A stretch of DNA of 64,000 nt from Trichormus variabilis 0441 (GTDB taxonomy: Bacteria; Cyanobacteriota; Cyanobacteriia; Cyanobacteriales; Nostocaceae), in NCBI RefSeq assembly GCF_009856605.1, contig NZ_CP047242.1:4842001-4906000 (forward strand). The letters are read 5' to 3'. Numbering within the stretch: position 1 is the first letter of the stretch; every line of letters begins with the position of its first letter. Made by a program: the position numbers and the translations under genes. This document shows, piece after piece, positions 27,618 through 35,689 of this stretch. The notes under the pieces are model-generated. The model was given only the letters and a program-made list of their open reading frames with translations. It had not been told where the DNA came from and searched no databases.

Positions 27618-29342
27618 TCAGTCTGTCGTGTATCGCCGGGGTGTATAAACAGAGATACTACCATCACTACGCTGAATAGACCGGGTTTGTGTGGAACCAA
27701 TCAAAATCACGGTTCGCATATCGGCGCTATCTGCTGCTAACTGGTCAAGAGTGATTACTTTAACAGTTTGTCCTGGTCTGCCAATATTCCGCGCCAATAC
27801 TATGGGTGTAGAGGGTTTTCTATACTGCAATAATATATTTTTAGCTGCCGTTAATTGCCAAGTGCGTTCTTTAGAAACAGGATTGTAAAAGGCTATAACG
27901 AAATCAGCCTGGGCTGCTGCGGCAATGCGTTGTTCAATGATTGACCAAGGTTTTAAGATATCAGATAGGGAAATAGCACAAAAGTCATGCCCCAAGGGTG
28001 CGCCAATGGTGGCTGCTGCGGCCTGCATGGCAGAAATTCCTGGCGCAACGTGAATATTAATGCTTTCCCATTCTGGTTTCAAGTGATAATCCAGAACTTC
28101 AAACACAGCTGCTGCCATTGCATAGATACCAGGGTCGCCAGAAGAAACTACAGCCACATATCGCCCAGTAGCGGCTAAATCAAGCGCCATTGTTGCACGG
28201 GCAATTTCTTCGCGGTTATCTGACTCATGACGTTGCTTACCATCAGCTAGGGAACCAAGTAAATCTAGATAGGTTTTGTAACCTACCAAGTCAGTTGCTG
28301 ACTTGAGTATGTCCTTGACTTCCGGCGACATCCATTGTGAACCACCAGGGCCAGTCCCAATAATAGCTAACCTCCCCCGTGGTTGACCGATGGTATCGGG
28401 GTCGATGGGTTGGGGGGAAATGGCGATCGCAATATGAGAAGATGAAGCAATTAGTTGACCAGATTTATCTGTGGCGGTTAGTGCAGTGGCTTCAGCGAGG
28501 TTATGACCTTCTGTGAGTAAGGTTTCTAGTTGGCTTGAAGAGAAAAATCGGGTCGGGACATCATAGGTATTGGCTACAGCATCAATTACTGAACTTGCGG
28601 CGATGGTGATAGGTGCAAAAACTGCGGCGATAGATGGGGGTGCGAGTTCCGCGTCAGCAAGTAACTGCTGTATGGATTCTACAGTAACAGAGGGGTGAGT
28701 GATGGCGATCGCTACAGTTTTGGGATGATACACCAAACAATTAGCTGAGGGAGTCACCAAGCGTTCAGTTACCAGAATAGTTAAATCACCCTTAGGGTCG
28801 ATAGGTAATTGACTATTACTTAACCAAGGTGCCGTTCCTTCTAATCTTACCTGCGCCCCTGCTAACAAATCTGAGATAAACTTTTTTGCATCGTCTGGAT
28901 TTGCTAAATAATATCCAGGGGGAGGAGATAACAAAGCCGTGCGGAAACGAATATCACCCGTTGTTGTAATTGCAGCCTTAACCTCTAGCGCCTCACCAAT
29001 GCGCCGCGCCAAATCATTTACCCCATTTAGTCCACCCAACAAAGGCACAACCGCGCTACCATCCTCCGCCACAGCCAACACTGGCGGTTCTTGACGTTTA
29101 TCGGAAATCAAGGGTGCTAATGTTCTGATGAGAATACCAGCCGCACAAATCCCAATTATCGGCGTTCCCCCAGCAAACAACTCCCGCAGTGTTTCACCAA
29201 AATTCGTCAAGCTAACATCCACCCCAGAGGTGCGTCCTGCTAAACCGTATAGTGTCGCCCCTGGTAAGACGGTCATTATTTTACGGGCTAGTGCGACACT
29301 ATTTTGACCCAATACTACAACAGCAGGTGCAACCTTGTTCAT
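27618..29342 (-). CDS. cobJ: CbiG-CobJ fusion: cobalt-precorrin-5A hydrolase / precorrin-3B C17-methyltransferase
   Basis: This is a 574-residue bifunctional corrin-ring enzyme. Residues 1-320 resemble CbiG, which opens the delta-lactone of cobalt-precorrin-5A: IIGICAAGILIRTLAPLI, and AVVPLLGGLNGVNDLARRIG. Residues 322-574 are CobJ/CbiH, an SAM-dependent methyltransferase contracting the ring: RLAIIGTGPGGSQWMSP, VVSSGDPGIYAMA, PGISAMQAAAATIGAPLGHD, and VIAFYNPVS. This fusion is known in cyanobacteria. It is the last gene of the cobalamin cluster on the minus strand, separated from CobI by an unrelated gene. CbiG acts in the early-cobalt (anaerobic) route. Confidence 0.93.
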   Translation of the reverse strand: MNKVAPAVVVLGQNSVALARKIMTVLPGATLYGLAGRTSGVDVSLTNFGETLRELFAGGTPIIGICAAGILIRTLAPLISDKRQEPPVLAVAEDGSAVVPLLGGLNGVNDLARRIGEALEVKAAITTTGDIRFRTALLSPPPGYYLANPDDAKKFISDLLAGAQVRLEGTAPWLSNSQLPIDPKGDLTILVTERLVTPSANCLVYHPKTVAIAITHPSVTVESIQQLLADAELAPPSIAAVFAPITIAASSVIDAVANTYDVPTRFFSSSQLETLLTEGHNLAEATALTATDKSGQLIASSSHIAIAISPQPIDPDTIGQPRGRLAIIGTGPGGSQWMSPEVKDILKSATDLVGYKTYLDLLGSLADGKQRHESDNREEIARATMALDLAATGRYVAVVSSGDPGIYAMAAAVFEVLDYHLKPEWESINIHVAPGISAMQAAAATIGAPLGHDFCAISLSDILKPWSIIEQRIAAAAQADFVIAFYNPVSKERTWQLTAAKNILLQYRKPSTPIVLARNIGRPGQTVKVITLDQLAADSADMRTVILIGSTQTRSIQRSDGSISVYTPRRYTTD

Positions 29343-29418
29343 TAGCGTTCTTGAGCTTTGGAATTGAAATTGTAGTTAATATTTTTCAAATCAAACCATG
29401 TAAAGTCCTGGAATATGC

Positions 29419-30378
29419 TTATCCAACATCTACAATTGTGACTTGATTGTTGCTTACAGAGAGAAAAGCACCTCCATGCTTCTGCGCCATTCCAAGAGAT
29501 TCGAGTGACCAAGCTAAAGCATAAGAAATATCATTATTGGTTTTTGGAATAGATATTTCAAAATCGGGGAAACAAATCTGAGTTGTAACTTCTCGCCATA
29601 CAGGCATTATTCCTCTATGCACCGTATAGTTCTGTAAATATATATTTACTTTAAAATCTTGGTTATATATTTTTTTTAAATCGTGTTCTTGGCGCATTGT
29701 GAAATCACTACAACTCACAACTGAAAGTCTTTGATCTATATAAAAATGCACTATATAATACATTGCTGGGACTACAGATTTATTTGTGATAATTGCATTC
29801 AATGCTATTGGCTTTGAAAACTTCTCATCTTCTTCAAAATCCAGTCTAACTGAGTTGTTCTCAATGCAAAATTGTAGTGCTAAGTCAGGAGCATCAGCAC
29901 GATTAGCAGTATCTCGAACTTCGTACTCCTCCATCGGAACCGACTGATAATTAAACCTTTTGTAGAAAATATGATTATCTGCCATGTGAGGCGCACGTTT
30001 GCTTTGTGGAATGTTAACCACATAAATAACGCGTCCAGGATTATTTTGCTTTAGTTCAATTTGCTTGATCCTGATACCATCAATACGACGTTGAATCTTT
30101 GAATTGATTACTTGTTCAAGCCATTCTTTTGTTATGTCTGCGGGATCATAACCAACATCAATTTTAATTGGAAGATGATGCTCCTCAATTACGCCATATA
30201 TGATTACGCCTCCTGCTGAGTTAGCAAAAGCAGATACATCTTTACTAATTTCCCTTCGTTTAGCATCAGTTTTTTGGAGAGCCTCACACGCTTTGTAGTC
30301 AAGCTCAAGGCTTTCTTGAACTCCTTCTTGTATGAGTAATTCAATATCTTCCTCTTCCCAATCCCAAGGTTCTTTCAT
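29419..30378 (-). CDS. Schlafen/AlbA_2 domain protein
   Basis: This is a 319-residue protein. Residues about 10-150 match the AlbA_2 (Schlafen-type) domain: ESLELDYK, then DVSAFANSAGGVIIYGV, then YVVNIPQSKRAPHM and FYKRFNYQSVPME. This domain binds nucleic acid or nucleotides and is found in regulators and in anti-phage proteins. Residues 160-319 are a beta-rich region of unknown family. It is inserted between cobI and cobJ, on the same strand, with 181 bases before it and 76 after, and has no obvious part in cobalamin synthesis. AT-richer codon use than its neighbours suggests later acquisition. Confidence 0.82.
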   Translation of the reverse strand: MKEPWDWEEEDIELLIQEGVQESLELDYKACEALQKTDAKRREISKDVSAFANSAGGVIIYGVIEEHHLPIKIDVGYDPADITKEWLEQVINSKIQRRIDGIRIKQIELKQNNPGRVIYVVNIPQSKRAPHMADNHIFYKRFNYQSVPMEEYEVRDTANRADAPDLALQFCIENNSVRLDFEEDEKFSKPIALNAIITNKSVVPAMYYIVHFYIDQRLSVVSCSDFTMRQEHDLKKIYNQDFKVNIYLQNYTVHRGIMPVWREVTTQICFPDFEISIPKTNNDISYALAWSLESLGMAQKHGGAFLSVSNNQVTIVDVG

Positions 30379-30559
30379 AGCATTATTTCTTTATTCTAAT
30401 TTAATGTGGCAGTCAAAAGATGTTATGTGTCTAAACCTATAAACAAAACATTAGAAGAGACAGTATAACAAAAAGATAATTTTCCAATTTTCAAAATATA
30501 AGAACAGTTAGTCCAACACTAATTAAAAAATAATATGAGCATTGGTTGGTACAAAACTT

Positions 30560-31264
30560 CTACAACCGACTCTTTGTAGGTATCACAATCATCGCAAAAT
30601 AAGGTACTTCAGCCGGGTCAACTTCATCTAAAGGTACAATCCTTTGGTGTGTTGTTGTTGCTCGCTCGATATATAATGCCCGTGATGCTAGTCCTAATTT
30701 ATGCAAGACATCGCGCACTTTGGTGAAGTGGCGACCTAGTTTCATAATGGCGGCTGCATCGGTTGTCAGCAATTTGGAAGTGAGTTCTTCTGCTGGGAGG
30801 GGTGCGGGTAGTACGGTGAGAATATCGTTGTAGTAGGTGAAGGGTACACCCAAGGAAACTGGACAAGCCATTAGTGAGGAAACGCCAGGGACGACTTCCG
30901 TTTGATACTTTTCCGAAAGTCGTGTGAATACATACATAAATGAACCGTAAAAAAACGGGTCGCCTTCACAAAGTACGACTACATCTCTTCCGGCTGCTAG
31001 GTGTTCGGCTATGGGTGCAACTTCTTGGTCGTAAATGTCCTGGGCTTTTTCTGGTTCTAAGGCGCGGGGGAGATGATAGGCTACTTCGATTTGTTCTCCT
31101 GTGAGATATTGAGAAACGATCGCTCGCGCTATACTCTCTTTATCTGTGGCTGATTGATAGGCAATGACAGGAGCAGCACGTAATAACCGCAATGCTTTGA
31201 TGGTCAATAGTTCGGGGTCTCCTGGCCCTACACCCACCCCGTAGAGACGACCTTTAGCTGTCAT
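30560..31264 (-). CDS. cobI: Precorrin-2 C20-methyltransferase
   Basis: This is a 234-residue tetrapyrrole methylase that adds a methyl group at C20 of (cobalt-)precorrin-2, using SAM. Motifs: LYGVGVGPGDPELLTIKALR at the N-terminus, VVLCEGDPFFYGSF, VVPGVSSLMACPVSLGVPF, and AAIMKLGRHFTKVRDVL. The length is usual for CobI/CbiL. Its ATG lies two bases after the cobG-cobH stop codon, so it is surely co-transcribed and under the same riboswitch. Confidence 0.95.
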   Translation of the reverse strand: MTAKGRLYGVGVGPGDPELLTIKALRLLRAAPVIAYQSATDKESIARAIVSQYLTGEQIEVAYHLPRALEPEKAQDIYDQEVAPIAEHLAAGRDVVVLCEGDPFFYGSFMYVFTRLSEKYQTEVVPGVSSLMACPVSLGVPFTYYNDILTVLPAPLPAEELTSKLLTTDAAAIMKLGRHFTKVRDVLHKLGLASRALYIERATTTHQRIVPLDEVDPAEVPYFAMIVIPTKSRL

Positions 31265-31266
31265 GG

Positions 31267-33465
31267 TTATTCTTCCTCCGTTGCCAGGGCGTTAACTGCG
31301 GCGGCGGCGATCGCACTCCCACCCCGCCGACCGTGTAAAGTCATATATGGGATATTACGGCTATCTGCTGCCAATGCGGCTTTTGATTCAGCCGCGCCCA
31401 CAAACCCGACTGGGAAACCCAAGATTAAGGCAGGTTTGGGGCATCCTGCATCTAGCATTTCCAATAGGCGAAATAGGGCTGTAGGTGCGTTCCCAATGGC
31501 GACAACTGCCCCTTCTAGATGGGGTATCCACAATTCTAAAGCCGCCGCCGAACGTGTATTACCCAATTTTTTTGCTAGTTCTGGTACTTCTGGTTCATTC
31601 AAGGTACAAATAACCTGGTTGTCAGCAGGTAAGCGCCGCCTTGTCACCCCGTCGGCTACCATACGACAATCACACAAAATCGGTGCGCCGACTGCTAGTG
31701 CTGCCCTGCCAGACTGTGCTGCGGTGGCTGAATATCCCAAGTCTGTGACAATATCAGTCATTCCACAGGCATGAATCAGGCGTACTGCAACTTTTGCTAT
31801 ATCTGGCGGGAGTATATCTAGATTTGCTTCCGATCGGATGATAGCAAAGGAATTGCGGTAAATTTCATTGGCATCGTGGATGTAGTCAGACATGGGATTT
31901 GCTTGAGGAAATAACTGCTTTAGTTGGGGTGTTTCATGGTGATTAGTGCATTGTCCGAAGGATTCGTCTGGTTTTGCATATTCGTTTTTATACATTCCCA
32001 ATATTTGCTCTATTGTTGTCGGCAATTCAGCAACAGCTATATAGGGATGGACTTCCCGACCGAACTTTTCACGACTATCACGGTCACCCACATACACTTG
32101 ATATCCTTCTCCGGTTTCATTATTAACACCAAGTAGAGTAATATCACTATCGCCGTGGTGGGCGCAGGATTTATCACAACCGCTAAAGTGGATAGTCACT
32201 GGGTGTTCTAGGGTGATGTGGGATTCCAGGTAATCTGCTAGCGCGAGGGCATGACTTTTAGTATCTGTAGCAGCAGCCGCACAACCTTGAATACCAGAAC
32301 AAGCTACTAAGCCACTCTTAATATTTGCGGCTGAGAAGTCTAATCCTAACCCCAAAATGTGACTTTGAACCTCAGTCAGCCATTGTTGGGGAATATCTGT
32401 TAACAACAAGTTCTGCCAAGGTGTCAACCTGAGAGTCCCGTTCCCATATTTAGCAGATAAATCAGCTAGACTCTTTAATTGCCAAGTTTCCAAGCGACCA
32501 AGGGGTAAAACAAGACCAATGTAGTATAAGTTTTGTTGGTGTTGGGGATGAATACCGATGTGGTGGTATTTAGTATGTGACCTCTCCCCCAACCCCTCTC
32601 CTACAAGGAGAGGGGAGAAATGCTTTGTCTTCTCCCCCTTCCCTACGAGGGAAGGGGGTAGGGGGGTTAGGTTCTTCCCCCCAAAGGAAATAGTTAAAAG
32701 TTTCTCAACTTCTTGAAGATAATTATCTAACCCCAAACTATTCACTACTTCTCGCAGTCGGGGCTTGCGTTTATTATGAGCATCAGTATGAGCTAAGTAA
32801 ACCTCTGTCAAAGCCATGAGGACTGGTAAACATTCCTCTGGTGACAACAAAATTCCGGTGTCAATGGGTGGTTTTCCTTTTGCACCGATACTTAAGCACA
32901 GACGGAAGTAAACTCTGTTCTCTACTAAAGTGGCAGCAAAGGTGATATCGTTGAGGCGATCGCTTACCGAAACTAATCCACCACCATCAAAACACACGCT
33001 AAACTTTGCCGATAGTCTTGACAAGGCAGAATTTTCAGTAATGTAACTATCCCAACTTCTAACGAAGGAACGGGTATCAATTAATTCTTGAGGATCAATA
33101 CCAGCCGTGGGACTGGTCATAATATTACGGATTTGGTCTACACCTGTATTGCGAGAACCCAAACCAAGTTCTTGCAGGCGCTTGAGGACTGGAGAATCGA
33201 TGTCGGCGCGAATTTCCCGGATTTGGATGTTAGCACGATTTGTCACATCCACATAGCCGCCACCGTATTCGTCAGCAATATCTGCGATCGCCTGACATTG
33301 TTTACTATTAATAATTCCACCTGGTATTCTGATGCGAGACAAAATCCCATCTTGGGCAGGTGTGGCATAAAACAAGCCAGGACAAGGTGTTGAACCAGAC
33401 AACAAGACAATCACTCCTTCTCTGTGCGACGCAGAGATTAGACAGCTAACTCTTGGAATTGGCAT
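31267..33465 (-). CDS. cobG: CobG-CobH fusion: precorrin-3B synthase / precorrin-8X methylmutase, with repeat insertion
   Basis: This is a 732-residue fusion. Residues 1-515 resemble CobG, a sirohaem and 4Fe-4S protein of the nitrite/sulfite reductase superfamily. The Cys cluster is CSGIQGC near 385 and CDKSCAHHGD near 433; substrate-site stretches include YGGGYVDVTNRANIQIRE. Residues 524-732 are CobH/CbiC precorrin-8X methylmutase, with catalytic His in RLIHACGMT (about 563) and GFPVGFVGAAESKAAL. Residues about 259-296 are a repeat-derived insertion (TPLPPSLVGKGEKTKHFSPL and following) not expected in either family. The start codon lies at the 3' edge of a cobalamin riboswitch. Confidence 0.92.
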   Translation of the reverse strand: MPIPRVSCLISASHREGVIVLLSGSTPCPGLFYATPAQDGILSRIRIPGGIINSKQCQAIADIADEYGGGYVDVTNRANIQIREIRADIDSPVLKRLQELGLGSRNTGVDQIRNIMTSPTAGIDPQELIDTRSFVRSWDSYITENSALSRLSAKFSVCFDGGGLVSVSDRLNDITFAATLVENRVYFRLCLSIGAKGKPPIDTGILLSPEECLPVLMALTEVYLAHTDAHNKRKPRLREVVNSLGLDNYLQEVEKLLTISFGGKNLTPLPPSLVGKGEKTKHFSPLLVGEGLGERSHTKYHHIGIHPQHQQNLYYIGLVLPLGRLETWQLKSLADLSAKYGNGTLRLTPWQNLLLTDIPQQWLTEVQSHILGLGLDFSAANIKSGLVACSGIQGCAAAATDTKSHALALADYLESHITLEHPVTIHFSGCDKSCAHHGDSDITLLGVNNETGEGYQVYVGDRDSREKFGREVHPYIAVAELPTTIEQILGMYKNEYAKPDESFGQCTNHHETPQLKQLFPQANPMSDYIHDANEIYRNSFAIIRSEANLDILPPDIAKVAVRLIHACGMTDIVTDLGYSATAAQSGRAALAVGAPILCDCRMVADGVTRRRLPADNQVICTLNEPEVPELAKKLGNTRSAAALELWIPHLEGAVVAIGNAPTALFRLLEMLDAGCPKPALILGFPVGFVGAAESKAALAADSRNIPYMTLHGRRGGSAIAAAAVNALATEEE
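32578..32690. repeat. C/T-rich hairpin repeat inserted in frame in cobG
   Basis: Two hairpins in tandem: CCTCTCC paired with GGAGAGG, and CCCCCTTCCCT paired with AGGGAAGGGGG. They match the core of the MITE at 18085-18253 and keep the reading frame, encoding about 38 Pro/Leu/Gly-rich residues. Confidence 0.85.
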
Positions 33466-33562
33466 TCTGACTCGGAAAGTTACAAGAATTTCGCTTGTGA
33501 CTTTTCATTACAGCTGCGGCACAGCCCCGGAATCGCACCGGAGTTTCCCAACACCAAGCTTT
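33460..33562 (-). promoter_or_regulatory. Cobalamin riboswitch overlapping the cobG start codon
   Basis: On the minus strand the leader has the conserved cobalamin aptamer segments in order: TTGGTGTTGGGAA, CTCCGGTGCGATTCCGG, CTGTGCCGCAGCTGTAA, and a 3' GAGTCAGAATGCCAA. The ATG of cobG is inside this last segment, and TTGGTG can pair with TGCCAA to close the P1 helix. The simplest reading is translational repression of the cob operon when cobalamin binds. Confidence 0.85.
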
Positions 33563-33654
33563 AGTAATTTACCATGAGTTGCCACTTATCATATTGACTG
33601 CTTCATATTTTTCATTAATACCAATTCTCTATGAAGTTGCGTCAAATAAATGAT

Positions 33655-33682
33655 GTAGAGACGTTGCATACAACGTCTCTAC
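33655..33682. repeat. Perfect 12-bp inverted repeat
   Basis: GTAGAGACGTTG and CAACGTCTCTAC pair perfectly around CATA, upstream of the cob operon. The form suits a dispersed palindromic repeat; no T-run follows. Confidence 0.75.
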
Positions 33683-33762
33683 AGTACAGAATAAAGTGCA
33701 TCTATGGCTACGCCAGGCAAGCTACATTAAGAAACGGTATAACTCTATTATCTTTGTTAATT

Positions 33763-33801
33763 AGCAAAAAATAACCGACTTACTTAATAAATCGGTTATC
33801 T
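33763..33801 (-). terminator. Terminator of the dps/lti46.2-like genes
   Basis: On the minus strand ATAACCGA and TCGGTTAT pair around a loop of 14 bases, followed by a T-run (TTTTTT), starting about 50 bases after the stop at 33848. Confidence 0.75.
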
Positions 33802-33847
33802 CAGTTTTTAGCTCTGAAACTATTAACAAAAAACCAAAATACCGTTG

Positions 33848-34615
33848 CTAAACTCCGACTTTAGCTTTTGACCAAACGCCGTTTTCATCTTCGTCAAATT
33901 TTTGATGAACAGCTTCCCAAGCTGCTTGTTCAGCTGTAAACTCATCACTAGTCTCGTTCAATACACCGTTATAGCGTTCAATAAAGGTGCTTTGAGCTTC
34001 CGAAGAAAGATGAGAACGCACTTCAGGAGATAAATCTTCTGAACTCTTGCAAGGCCCAGGACAAGGACGAGCCAAAGTTTTATCAATTGTGCTGATTTCT
34101 TCTGCACCAGCACTTTCCAAGAGTAGCTGAAATTCACCAGTGCGATCGCTTGGTACTTCGGTTAATAACAAAAACTCACCGGCTTGTAGGCGGGTTTGGT
34201 AGATTGCAGCTTTATCTTCTGGCATTCCCAAGGTTGTCAGAACTGAGACTAAGCCAGCGCCAGCACTACCAGCGATCGCCCCACTAGCCGCCCCCAATAG
34301 TAAAGCACTGATGGGGCCTGCTGCCACAATCGGCCCGACGAAGGGAATAAACAGTACGCCTACACCTGTTAACAAGCTGAGGAAGGAACCAAACAAGGAA
34401 CCAAAAATCGCTCCTGTTCGCAAACCACCCAAAATCACATCTCTTTTGGTGATAAAACCTGCAATCCGAGTTTCGGATTGAAAGTTTCTACCCATGACTG
34501 AGATATGGTCTCTAGGTACACCTCTATCTAACAAACGGCGAATTACATCATCAACTTGTTTCTGCTCTTTAAATACGGCAGAGATAGTACGTTCTGCTTG
34601 ATAAACTTCTGGCAC
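33848..34615 (-). CDS. Low-temperature-induced protein lti46.2-like, with ChaB-type C-terminus
   Basis: This is a 255-residue protein. Residues 1-50 match the general stress YflT/17M-like region ([32 protein letters not shown]). Residues about 65-130 form a long glycine-zipper-like hydrophobic stretch ([19 protein letters not shown] and [14 protein letters not shown]), likely membrane-inserted. Residues 200-255 look like a ChaB domain ([35 protein letters not shown]). Proteins of this kind are induced by cold or osmotic stress in cyanobacteria; the molecular role is unknown. It lies 132 bases downstream of dps on the same strand, and the two genes are plausibly expressed together. Confidence 0.82.
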   Translation of the reverse strand: MPEVYQAERTISAVFKEQKQVDDVIRRLLDRGVPRDHISVMGRNFQSETRIAGFITKRDVILGGLRTGAIFGSLFGSFLSLLTGVGVLFIPFVGPIVAAGPISALLLGAASGAIAGSAGAGLVSVLTTLGMPEDKAAIYQTRLQAGEFLLLTEVPSDRTGEFQLLLESAGAEEISTIDKTLARPCPGPCKSSEDLSPEVRSHLSSEAQSTFIERYNGVLNETSDEFTAEQAAWEAVHQKFDEDENGVWSKAKVGV

Positions 34616-34747
34616 TTGTATACTCCCTAATTTTATTTTTATTTATTCTTAGGACTTAGGCACTGAACCAAAAAACTTTTCTGAGGGTGGTCAATAGTCA
34701 ATAGTCCACAGTCCAAAAATTTTGATTTTGACTATTGACTAAAAGCA

Positions 34748-35287
34748 TTACACACCAACAGGTGTTTTAGTTTCTGTTGCTGGTTGTGTACCATTTGGCT
34801 CGATTGGTTGCCCTTCAATAAATGAGCGCAACATCCAAGCGATCTCTTCGTGTTCTTCCATGAGTCCGGTGAGGAAGTCGGCAGTTCCTTGATCCTGGAA
34901 CTCATCACCACTGCGGTCTACATGGTCTCTGAGGTTGCGAATCAATTGCTCATGATCCTGTACAAGATTAGCCACCATTCCCGTAGCACTGGGAACATCT
35001 CCGGCGTGTTCTTTGAGAGTAGCGATTTGCAGAAATCCTTCCATTGAACCTATAGGATAACCACCCAGAGTCCGGACTCGTTCAGCGATCGCATCAATAT
35101 TCTCTGTTAGTTTTTCGTAGTGTTCTTCCCATAATTGATGTAGACTGCGGAACTGTGGCCCGACTACATCCCAATGGTATTTTTTTGTTTTCACCAAAAG
35201 TAAATAAGAATCTGCTAAATCTTGATTCAACAGATTAATTACACTTTGACGCTGTTCGTCTGTTAAACCAATGTTTATTCTAGGCAT
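34748..35287 (-). CDS. dps: Dps family ferritin-like DNA-protection protein
   Basis: This is a 179-residue protein forming, by family knowledge, a 12-subunit cage that oxidises and stores iron and protects DNA from oxidative damage. The inter-subunit ferroxidase ligands are visible in YHWDVVGPQFRSLHQLWEEH and the following YEKLTENIDAIAERVRTLG; HEEIAWMLRSFIEGQ closes the four-helix bundle. The C-terminal tail (QPIEPNGTQPATETKTPVGV) is short and not lysine-rich, so DNA binding through the tail is not evident. It is upstream of the lti46.2-like gene. Confidence 0.93.
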   Translation of the reverse strand: MPRINIGLTDEQRQSVINLLNQDLADSYLLLVKTKKYHWDVVGPQFRSLHQLWEEHYEKLTENIDAIAERVRTLGGYPIGSMEGFLQIATLKEHAGDVPSATGMVANLVQDHEQLIRNLRDHVDRSGDEFQDQGTADFLTGLMEEHEEIAWMLRSFIEGQPIEPNGTQPATETKTPVGV

Positions 35288-35495
35288 TGCTTTTCATTCT
35301 CCGGTGAACTTATAGATTAAGTTCTCAAAATATCGGCTAGATTTACATCGGTCACTAGAAAGATTGTCCTTTACAAGTAATTACAACTAAAGGACTACTT
35401 GGAGATTGGATTATAGAAAAATCTCAACATTATCAGAGTGGGAAATATATAGTAAAATCCGTTTATGACCTTTTTTGAATTTTGTTGGCGCAGCC
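35288..35495. other. Upstream region of dps
   Basis: This AT-rich DNA lies between dps and the SDR remnant. It should include the dps promoter. I could not identify a specific operator. Confidence 0.4.
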
Positions 35496-35660
35496 TTACC
35501 GTAGGCTATTTTTAATTTTGAATTGGAGCCAAACATTTCTACTAGGAAACAACTTAATGACGATATTGCAACCTTTTTGAGCTAGGCGAATGGCGATCGC
35601 TTGCCCAATCCCTGAACTTCCGCCTGTAATGAGGGCATTTTTCCCTTTTAATCCTTTCAT
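35496..35660 (-). pseudogene. Truncated short-chain dehydrogenase remnant
   Basis: The 54-codon frame starts MKGLKGKNALITGGSSGIGQ, a typical SDR N-terminus with the TGxxxGIG nucleotide-binding motif, and follows it for about 36 residues (AIAIRLAQKGCNIVIK). It then runs into repeat-like sequence (LQFKIKNSLR) and stops. The catalytic Ser-Tyr-Lys part is missing, so the product cannot be an active dehydrogenase. Confidence 0.75.
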
Positions 35661-35689
35661 GGTATTTTTTTCTTATTTTGTATAAATTT

